Source: a virus
Direction: 5' to 3' (one strand)
Length of the DNA stretch: 24,873 nucleotides
Virus record (IMG/VR): IMGVR_UViG_3300009506_000178
Span: 1 to 24,873 of that record
The position numbers and the translations under genes were made by a program. Every line of letters starts with the position of its first letter. The first letter of the stretch is position 1. This document shows, piece after piece, positions 16,268 to 22,709 of the stretch. The notes under the pieces are model-generated. The model worked only from the letters and a program-made list of their open reading frames with translations, did no database searches and was not told where the DNA came from.

Positions 16268-17706
16268 TAGAGGTTGCTCCTTGCTATCCTAAATGGATAT
16301 GGAGGGTTGTCTCTGTTCCTATTAGTAGTTCCTGGCTTCAGGAGCCTGTCATTCACACTATCTGGGCTGCCTAGCCTAGACCAGGCACGTCCTGGATATG
16401 GATCAGCTGCCAAGATATGAGGAGTTGTCTGCATTGGAGCTCCAACCCCTATTCCTTGGGTGATGATCTCCTCTTCCTTCTCATCTACACACGCGCCTAG
16501 CTGCTCCAGGATTGGAATGATGTAATCCGCAGATCCACCACTATCCTTCTCTATAGTCATATCTCCAAGAGTACGTCTTCCTCCACCGAGGGTGCCAGCA
16601 CCAAGGAAGATAGAGTTGAGAAGGTCCAGCTTTGTCTTGCAATCCACATACTCCCTAACATACAGAGGAGGATTACTATAGGAGAAGCTTCCTAGCTGCT
16701 GTGCTCGAATGCTGTTCCGGTGAATCAACACAGCAATTGTGTTATCTGGAACACCATCGATGATAGATCCAAGACTCAGTCTAATGACCTCAACAGAGAT
16801 GTACATGGGGACCATGAGTGATGTAAACAAGAACTCATAGTTGGAATCCATGATAGTAGTGTTGAGACCCTTTATCCTATCCTTCAGAATAGTTACAGTG
16901 TAGTCAGATGATTGTTCCCATCTACCAGCAGTTGCTGTTCCCTGTACATATGAACCACCATTGTAGTACGAATCCACATATCCTGTACTGGTTGGAGTCA
17001 AATAGACAGTGTCCACATCTGAGTCATAGTACAGAGAGAACTGCGGTGCCGCTGGTGTGAACCCAGCAAACTCTGATCCAAGGACAGCCTGCGAAGTCAT
17101 TGTTATACTGTTAGTTAGCCATCCTGTTGGATCAGCATATGCCCCAGATGGTAGCGTTTCTACTATGCTTACATTCTCTACCCACAGATCATCATTGAAC
17201 TCAACGGCTATCACTTGATCCAATGGAACATTGTATGCTAAATCCTCTGGATCTGTTGACTCAACCAGAAGTGGAAGATAGTCAGTTGTGCCAGTAGAAT
17301 CTGGTGTGGCATAGATAGTTGAATCTCCAGATGCCTCCACGAAGATATTCTCACCAGTGGTGAACGTCCAGGAGATATTCCCAACCATCGGCTCACCGGA
17401 CAAATTCTTCACTCCAGTCAATACCGCAGCATCTGGATCCGTCGCACCAACAACCAACATCCTATATGTTGTGTTATTAGCTAGATAAGTAGATGGGGAT
17501 ACAGTTGCCTTCTTGTTACCTGGATTGTAAACAACAGTCCTACTGACAGTATCCATGTACTCGCCATCAATACTAAGAATCATTGTCAAGGTACTGATGG
17601 TGGCTGGATCCATCTGCTGATCGAAGGTAACTTCTACAACAGAGTTATTAGGTACAGATGTCTCCAGATTTGCAGGAGTGTATGTAGTGATAACAGGATA
17701 GGACAC
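16267..17706 (-). CDS. Ig-like (SbsA/Big_5 type) domains fused to a probable head-tail connector
   Basis: A 479-residue protein. Residues about 3-118 form an SbsA-type Ig-like domain: TPANLETSVPNNSVVEVTFDQQMDP at the start is diagnostic, with YLANNTTYRMLV and ISWTFTTGE at the end. A second, longer copy spans about 145-295 (YNVPLDQVIAVEFNDDL, then SDYTVTIL and YEFLFTSL). The C-terminal part, about 296-479, has a REYVDCKTKLDLLNSIFL helix and a long polar tail, resembling connector or adaptor proteins of the neck. The start is GTG at 17706 with AGAGGA seven to eight bases upstream. Ig-like domains on virions are often thought to bind weakly to host surface sugars. The connector assignment is tentative; the Ig-like calls are firmer. 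Confidence 0.72.
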   Translation of the reverse strand: MSYPVITTYTPANLETSVPNNSVVEVTFDQQMDPATISTLTMILSIDGEYMDTVSRTVVYNPGNKKATVSPSTYLANNTTYRMLVVGATDPDAAVLTGVKNLSGEPMVGNISWTFTTGENIFVEASGDSTIYATPDSTGTTDYLPLLVESTDPEDLAYNVPLDQVIAVEFNDDLWVENVSIVETLPSGAYADPTGWLTNSITMTSQAVLGSEFAGFTPAAPQFSLYYDSDVDTVYLTPTSTGYVDSYYNGGSYVQGTATAGRWEQSSDYTVTILKDRIKGLNTTIMDSNYEFLFTSLMVPMYISVEVIRLSLGSIIDGVPDNTIAVLIHRNSIRAQQLGSFSYSNPPLYVREYVDCKTKLDLLNSIFLGAGTLGGGRRTLGDMTIEKDSGGSADYIIPILEQLGACVDEKEEEIITQGIGVGAPMQTTPHILAADPYPGRAWSRLGSPDSVNDRLLKPGTTNRNRDNPPYPFRIARSNL

Positions 17707-17708
17707 GG

Positions 17709-18308
17709 CTATTTCCTCTGAGCTCTCCCCTTCTTAGGCTCATTCACCTCAGGCTCCTTATTCAAAGGAGTATCAGGAGGCTCATCTTTTAGAGGTCTCT
17801 TACCATCCTCTACCCTTTCCCTGACAAAGTTCTCAACCATTCCTTCTTTGCCTGCTCCTACAGTTCCAGCTGCAAATTCAGACGCATACGTCTTGATCTT
17901 AGCCGAAAGAACCTTGATCAGACTCTTCCTCTGATCCTTCTTACGGAACTCAAGATTGTACAGGCACTCTATGTCAGTATTTGATAGAGTATCTAGCTTA
18001 CCCTTGATGAAATCTGTGGAGTGCGTCAGAAGCTCTCTAAGATAGACGCTTCTTTCACCCATCTCTCTAGCCTTTGCAACATCAGCAGGCTTCTCTTGTA
18101 GGACAAATAGTCTGTTGGTCACAACACCCTTTCTTATCCTATCTAAGTCCTCATTGTCGCATTCTGGAGGAATCTGCTGATACGTATCACCCCAAACACT
18201 TAGATTGATTCCACTATACTCATCCTTCCAGATAGCGCTTGTCTTCAGATTCAAGCATACCCAATCACCAACTTTGACTTCTACTTCATGCGGCTTAATT
18301 CTAGGCAT
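17709..18308 (-). CDS. Small charged neck or head protein of unknown function
   Basis: A 199-residue protein starting at ATG 18308, chosen because GGAGG lies five to nine bases upstream; an in-frame ATG at 18347 falls inside the hairpin after the capsid gene and lacks a site. The N-terminal part has beta strands (VEVKVGDWVCLNLKT). Residues about 70-145 are helical and charged, and the last 45 residues are rich in Lys, Glu and Pro, probably disordered. The gene lies between the major capsid gene and the Ig-like/connector gene, which points to a head completion or adaptor role, but I recognise no family. Its stop is two bases before the next GTG. Confidence 0.65.
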   Translation of the reverse strand: MPRIKPHEVEVKVGDWVCLNLKTSAIWKDEYSGINLSVWGDTYQQIPPECDNEDLDRIRKGVVTNRLFVLQEKPADVAKAREMGERSVYLRELLTHSTDFIKGKLDTLSNTDIECLYNLEFRKKDQRKSLIKVLSAKIKTYASEFAAGTVGAGKEGMVENFVRERVEDGKRPLKDEPPDTPLNKEPEVNEPKKGRAQRK

Positions 18309-18313
18309 CAAAA

Positions 18314-18318
18314 CCTCC
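18314..18318 (-). promoter_or_regulatory. Ribosome binding site that sets the start at 18308
   Basis: GGAGG in minus-strand sequence with a five-base spacer to ATG 18308. It fixes the start after the capsid hairpin and excludes the longer in-frame version. Confidence 0.8.
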
Positions 18319-18329
18319 AAAGTAAGAAG

Positions 18330-18360
18330 AAAGGGATGGGGTTCCAAACCCCACCCCTTT
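18330..18360 (-). terminator. Hairpin after the major capsid gene, terminator or attenuator
   Basis: Arms at 18330-18343 and 18347-18360 make a 14-bp stem with a three-base loop in minus-strand RNA, with one G-U pair that would be an A-C mismatch on the plus strand. It lies about 30 bases past the capsid stop. CTTCTTACTTT follows, not a full T-run. The core (GGGGTGGGG against CCCCATCCC) is shared with the hairpin after the tube gene. Confidence 0.7.
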
Positions 18361-18392
18361 CATCAACTCCAATTATGTTCAACGTCCACGCC

Positions 18393-19724
18393 TTAGTAGG
18401 TTGCCCCGCTAGGCTGTGTCGTAGACTGACTGATCTCTGCCAGCGTCTGCTGGTTGACGTTATCGAACACGTAGTTACGGTCAACGATTACATTCTTCGC
18501 TACCGCAACACCACGACCCTGCTCGATTACCGCCAGACCATACCGCTCACGGATCTTCATTGCTCTGATGTCACGTGCTGGATCATCAAACTCCTCTGTT
18601 CCAACAGGATCTCTCACGACAATCACACCAGTCGCACCAGAATCGCACATAATAACGGATGTGCCAGGCTTGGAGACACCGGTTACGGATGGAGTGAAAG
18701 GAACGTGGGGCGACACGAGCACCGTCATCGGGGAAGGAAGACCCTTCGGAGCGATGTTGAAGGTCGCATTGAGAGGGTTCAGAGTCGTTACAAACGCACT
18801 CGGAGCTCTGAGCTGGGTTCCAGCGGTGGAGTCAGGACCGTCCGTCCCAGTTGCCTTCGTCCGTAGACCAAGACCACCGTGACCCGTCATCCAACCAGGA
18901 GCTGGCTGCCCATCAGGCAGTCTCCGTGTTGCGAGGGTTGCGCCTCTTAGAACAATCTCTCTCACCTCTGGATCGATGGAGAATACCTTCCATGCTAGAG
19001 GATGCATGAGAAGTACATCTGGTGTGAACCCACGGAGAACCAGGAACGTGTACATATCAAAGATATCGTTCAGCGTCATGGTTCCGTTGGCTGTACCATC
19101 GATACCGCGACCAGTCAGAGCACCCTCTACACCAAGATCGGTTGCTGTCGTCTGATCGTTGTTAAATACAGTTGCACCCATCGCGTTCAGTAGCTGTAGG
19201 GCCTTCTTCTCCTTGTGTCGTGCAAGAGCGCGTCCTGCAGCACGGAGCCAAAGTGCCATTACATCCCACTGACTATCAGCGATAAGCTCGTCTGTTACGG
19301 AGATCTTGAGACCGTGCTTCGACACAGCGACGGAGACCATGTCTCCCCCGTCCAGGTCTGGCATTCTCTCAGGGTACGGAGTCCCCTCGGGAATCTCAGC
19401 CGCATGGATAGCGCCGATGGCACCAATCTCAATCATTCTCCCTGCTTCCATTCTGACCTCTTCGAACAGATTAGGTACTACCAGGAGATTTGGTTCTAGT
19501 GCTTCACGAACGATGTACTGAACAACTCTCGGAATGAACCGAGTAGCATCTGGCGTTGCCAGCGTGTCCTGAATGGATAGACGAGCCGGAACCTGGTCCT
19601 TCTCGGAAATGCACCATCCATTGTTAGTGAACACGTCGTACATGTTCTTGATAGCAGGCAAATCGTCCACGGTGAAGTCACTATCTGCCGCGTTGAAGAG
19701 GTCGTAGAAATATCTGTTATCCAT
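18393..19724 (-). CDS. Major capsid protein (HK97 fold)
   Basis: A 443-residue protein following the protease/scaffold block. It has a helical N-terminus, then an E-loop and A-domain pattern: GRMIEIGAIGAIHAAEIPEG and a VSVAVSKHGLKISVTDELIADSQWDV segment, the strand and spine-helix start typical of HK97-fold capsids. A helix with RALARHKEKKALQLLNA follows. The A-domain region has TLNDIFDMYTFLVLRGF and the conserved-looking DVLLMHPLAWKVF. The C-terminal half is beta-rich and ends with AVAKNVIVDRNYVFD. The ATG at 19724 follows AAGGAGG, which directly overlaps the previous stop. Strong ribosome binding and a following hairpin fit a very highly expressed gene. No separate delta-domain is visible; the upstream scaffold supplies that role. 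Confidence 0.88.
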   Translation of the reverse strand: MDNRYFYDLFNAADSDFTVDDLPAIKNMYDVFTNNGWCISEKDQVPARLSIQDTLATPDATRFIPRVVQYIVREALEPNLLVVPNLFEEVRMEAGRMIEIGAIGAIHAAEIPEGTPYPERMPDLDGGDMVSVAVSKHGLKISVTDELIADSQWDVMALWLRAAGRALARHKEKKALQLLNAMGATVFNNDQTTATDLGVEGALTGRGIDGTANGTMTLNDIFDMYTFLVLRGFTPDVLLMHPLAWKVFSIDPEVREIVLRGATLATRRLPDGQPAPGWMTGHGGLGLRTKATGTDGPDSTAGTQLRAPSAFVTTLNPLNATFNIAPKGLPSPMTVLVSPHVPFTPSVTGVSKPGTSVIMCDSGATGVIVVRDPVGTEEFDDPARDIRAMKIRERYGLAVIEQGRGVAVAKNVIVDRNYVFDNVNQQTLAEISQSTTQPSGATY

Positions 19725-19736
19725 TACCTTTCCTCC

Positions 19737-20999
19737 TTACGCCAGCGTTAGCTGAATTCGGGCCACACCGAAGATACCTGCCTGCACAACATCCAACATC
19801 TGAACTAGCGATGGACCATTGGTGAATCTAGGATCACCGCATTCCTTCAGTACATCATAAACGAATGTGTACAGAGGTGCAGGCAATCCGCCTGTGTCTG
19901 TACCAGGCATCCCACTGTTGGGATAAGTGGTTACAGTCTCAAGCATGTCCTTTGGCCATCTGCTGTCGGTGATTACTAGTCTACCGACTGTCTGGGCTGT
20001 CTGGATAGCGTCCTTTGTGGCAGACCCTAGGGCCTTAGCAAAGTTTGCGCCTTCCTGACCATAGTAATACCCACCAGTGTCAAGGTTGGATGGGACCACA
20101 TACTCAGGAACGAACTTGCCATAGATGTCAGACTTCATTAGACATCCAGGAACAAGCAGGTTCGAGCTGTCAACTGGGTTGTATGCGAATGCATGCTTTC
20201 TTGCAACTGCAACGTACCACGGAGCATCCGAAAGGATGACGTCGGCAGTGGAAGCACTGTCAAGAAACCCAGAAAGTGTGTTGTCCTTGCCTCTACCATT
20301 GCTGTCAGCAGCCCACAGGTCTACGAACGGTACCTCAACGTATCCACGCATCTTGATACCCCAGATGTTCCAAACCTGGTAATTCAGGTGCGCACCACGA
20401 ATGTCCTGGTACACGTCACCTGTGACAATACCTACTGGCCAATTAGCCGCTCTGTTGTATGGAAGATTCTGATTCGACCCTCCAGCTGCGATATTCACAT
20501 ATGCAGCCGATGCGGGGTTGACAGTTCTTCCAGTGTCCAGAGAGGTGTACTGATCTAGAGCTGTCGCTCCACCAGACGCCGTTACACCGCCATTTGCTGG
20601 TATAAGCAGGCCAGCGATTGCATCCGAGTATCCCCAGTAATCCGTATCGATGTTGGCCTGAACAGCCCCACCAGTGTAGTCTACACCGATGTAAATCGAA
20701 CTTGCCTCGATGATCTCTGCAAAACCTAGACCAGAAAGATCAGACGCAACTGTCTTGGTGCTTAGAACCGAGACAATCGTTCCCTTGGGAATTACGATTC
20801 CATCATCCAGCGTAGTATCTACCATCATGACAGGGAGATACCGATATGGGTAGAATGCCTCTTCGGGACGGGACCCGTTTGCATCCTCGGAGTGTTCAAT
20901 CACACCACGTAGCTTCGACTGAATGAAGCCACTTAGGGGTGCTCTTGTGGTCTGGTACGGAGTGACATAGCCAGAGAAATCCAAGTTAAGATTTGGCAT
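19737..20999 (-). CDS. Structural protein between protease/scaffold and capsid, possible decoration protein
   Basis: A 420-residue protein with AGGAGGA nine bases before its ATG at 20999. The region about 60-85 (DDGIVIPKGTIVSVL) is a beta motif seen in head decoration and stabilising proteins. The rest is beta- and loop-rich, heavy in Gly, Ser, Tyr and Asn, with no coiled coil or signal peptide. A late segment has PNSGMPGTDTGGLPAPLYTF. Position directly before the capsid gene, sharing the late operon, supports a head structural role. Alternatives are a head fibre or an internal minor capsid protein. No family is recognised with confidence. Confidence 0.65.
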   Translation of the reverse strand: MPNLNLDFSGYVTPYQTTRAPLSGFIQSKLRGVIEHSEDANGSRPEEAFYPYRYLPVMMVDTTLDDGIVIPKGTIVSVLSTKTVASDLSGLGFAEIIEASSIYIGVDYTGGAVQANIDTDYWGYSDAIAGLLIPANGGVTASGGATALDQYTSLDTGRTVNPASAAYVNIAAGGSNQNLPYNRAANWPVGIVTGDVYQDIRGAHLNYQVWNIWGIKMRGYVEVPFVDLWAADSNGRGKDNTLSGFLDSASTADVILSDAPWYVAVARKHAFAYNPVDSSNLLVPGCLMKSDIYGKFVPEYVVPSNLDTGGYYYGQEGANFAKALGSATKDAIQTAQTVGRLVITDSRWPKDMLETVTTYPNSGMPGTDTGGLPAPLYTFVYDVLKECGDPRFTNGPSLVQMLDVVQAGIFGVARIQLTLA

Positions 21000-21013
21000 T
21001 TTCTACTGTCCTC

Positions 21014-22663
21014 CTACTTTCCTCTTGATTTGATACCGAGATGAGCACTAGTTTCTTCGCTACGTGTCTTTCTCGAAGGCCGTCTTTGGCCCTTCACACC
21101 AAACACTGTGAACTCACCATTGGTACCATCATTTACTTCTGCTTTGGAATCTACAACTTCTGTTGGTTTACCAACATCGTTTACTTCAACAGCTAGGTCG
21201 TTAATAGCATACTCAAGAGCACTGACTTCTCTCTTCGAGAATTCCTCGACCTTTTCATCTCTCAACTGCTTTCTGTCCTCAGAGCTTGTAGCTGTGAAGA
21301 CATCTCTCATGTCAGGCTTTCTCAGAGTAATACGCATGTCTACTAGTCTCTCTGCGAGAGAACGATGTTTCTCTGTTATGAGAGAAGCATTCTGTTCAAG
21401 AAGCCTCTCTTTCTCTGCCTTGACGTCGTTCAACTCCTTCTGCAGATCCTCATTGGACTGCTTCAGAGTCTTATTCTTCTCGGTGAAATCTTCGAGCGTA
21501 GTGGTCATTGCCTTGTGCTGCTCAACCAGTACTTCGAATTCCTCCGTCTTTGCAATGAGATTATCCTCGAAGACAGCGGCCTGCTCTACATCAGCTACCC
21601 AGTATGCAAAAACGTCAGCTACTGATAGCTGCTCGTTGTTCTCTGCATCACTCTTGCTCTTCGAATCACATCCCATCGACTTCGCTTTGCGCGATACACA
21701 AGAAAGAATCCGAGACTTTGCACCGGACGATAGACCCTTGGCTCTTCCAATTAGTCTACGAGCTGCGGTGACATGTGCGCAATCTGGAACTGGGAATGAT
21801 CTATTCGGTCCACAGAATGTGCTACTGGCAAGACTCTTTCTCTTCTTGGTGGAGAGCTTCGCATCTCCAACTTCAAGATCCAAGGCATCACCGAGATCAC
21901 CAGCGAGTAGCTGTGCTTCCTCGTCAGTGAATTCATAGCTCATGATGCTTTCTAGATCTGTCATCTCATTGTCCTCTTCAGTCTCTGTTCCTTCGACAGT
22001 CTCTTCTAGTTCCTCTTCGAGGAACACTTCGCTGTCCTCCAGGACCATGTCTACTGTCTCAATAGACTCAACAGAGGCATATTCATCAGCTGGGGCATTG
22101 ACAAAAGAGAGCTCATTGTAGCTCATCTTTCCGATCTTCCAATAGCACTCCTTGCCATCGTAAACCTTGCCCTTTTTGTGTTCACAGATTCCGCCTTCTG
22201 CTATGTTCTTATTACAAATAGAACAGTTGACTTCGTCTGTGGTCCCACCGATTGAAACCGTCAGATATCTCTCATCTAGGATCTTCTCGATTGCCGCAGC
22301 ATCCGTGACCTTAGCAAGAACTGAGATATACCCAAGCGGCTTGCTTGAGTCGGACGTATGTGGGAGGTCAATATACTCTGCATTCTTAACTCTCCCAATA
22401 GGATCCGACATCTTATTGTGATGTAGAAGAACCGGCTTCTCATGCGGCTCAATCCACGTGATCGTGCTCTCCCGCATCTTATCAGGGATGTAGACCGCGT
22501 TATTCTTGTTCTTCATCCCAGCATGAGTGGCTGCAATACGCACCATCAATGCGGTCGGTGGAGAGCCGTCACCGGAAGAGTCAAGCCTCTCCCGAATCAT
22601 CGTTCTTTGTGAATCTGTCAGATCAAGCTTCAGCTTTGTCCTGACTGTGTCATTGATATTCAC
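21014..22663 (-). CDS. Prohead protease fused to scaffold
   Basis: A 549-residue protein. The N-terminal 195 residues look like a prohead serine protease: HH at 81-82 in KPVLLHHNKMSDPIGRV, the YLTVSIGG strand with Ser137, and the ending ELSFVNAPAD typical of these proteases. A zinc-like cluster (C147, C150, C160, H162, C173) is inserted after the Ser. Residues about 205-245 are acidic. A second Cys-containing segment at about 278-333 (FCGPNRSFPVPDCAHVTAARR to MGC) is of a kind I recall from phage scaffold proteins. About 365-470 is a coiled coil, as expected for a scaffold. The start is GTG at 22663 with AGGAGG six bases upstream. The protease would cleave the scaffold during head maturation. 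Confidence 0.8.
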   Translation of the reverse strand: MNINDTVRTKLKLDLTDSQRTMIRERLDSSGDGSPPTALMVRIAATHAGMKNKNNAVYIPDKMRESTITWIEPHEKPVLLHHNKMSDPIGRVKNAEYIDLPHTSDSSKPLGYISVLAKVTDAAAIEKILDERYLTVSIGGTTDEVNCSICNKNIAEGGICEHKKGKVYDGKECYWKIGKMSYNELSFVNAPADEYASVESIETVDMVLEDSEVFLEEELEETVEGTETEEDNEMTDLESIMSYEFTDEEAQLLAGDLGDALDLEVGDAKLSTKKRKSLASSTFCGPNRSFPVPDCAHVTAARRLIGRAKGLSSGAKSRILSCVSRKAKSMGCDSKSKSDAENNEQLSVADVFAYWVADVEQAAVFEDNLIAKTEEFEVLVEQHKAMTTTLEDFTEKNKTLKQSNEDLQKELNDVKAEKERLLEQNASLITEKHRSLAERLVDMRITLRKPDMRDVFTATSSEDRKQLRDEKVEEFSKREVSALEYAINDLAVEVNDVGKPTEVVDSKAEVNDGTNGEFTVFGVKGQRRPSRKTRSEETSAHLGIKSRGK

Positions 22664-22669
22664 GACGAA

Positions 22670-22675
22670 CCTCCT
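22670..22675 (-). promoter_or_regulatory. Ribosome binding site supporting the GTG start at 22663
   Basis: AGGAGG in minus-strand sequence, six bases before GTG 22663. No in-frame ATG with a comparable site lies nearby. Confidence 0.75.
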
Positions 22676-22709
22676 ACCCTTTGAAATGTATCATGTTACG
22701 ACGCTTGGA

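Noticed and set aside
18288-18866. 192-residue plus-strand frame
   Set aside because: Antisense to the end of the capsid gene and its hairpin; composition is basic and unlike a real protein.
21108-21938. 276-residue plus-strand frame
   Set aside because: It is antisense to the protease-scaffold coiled coil, is Ser/Leu-rich as expected from reversed Glu/Lys codons, and has no binding site or recognisable domain.
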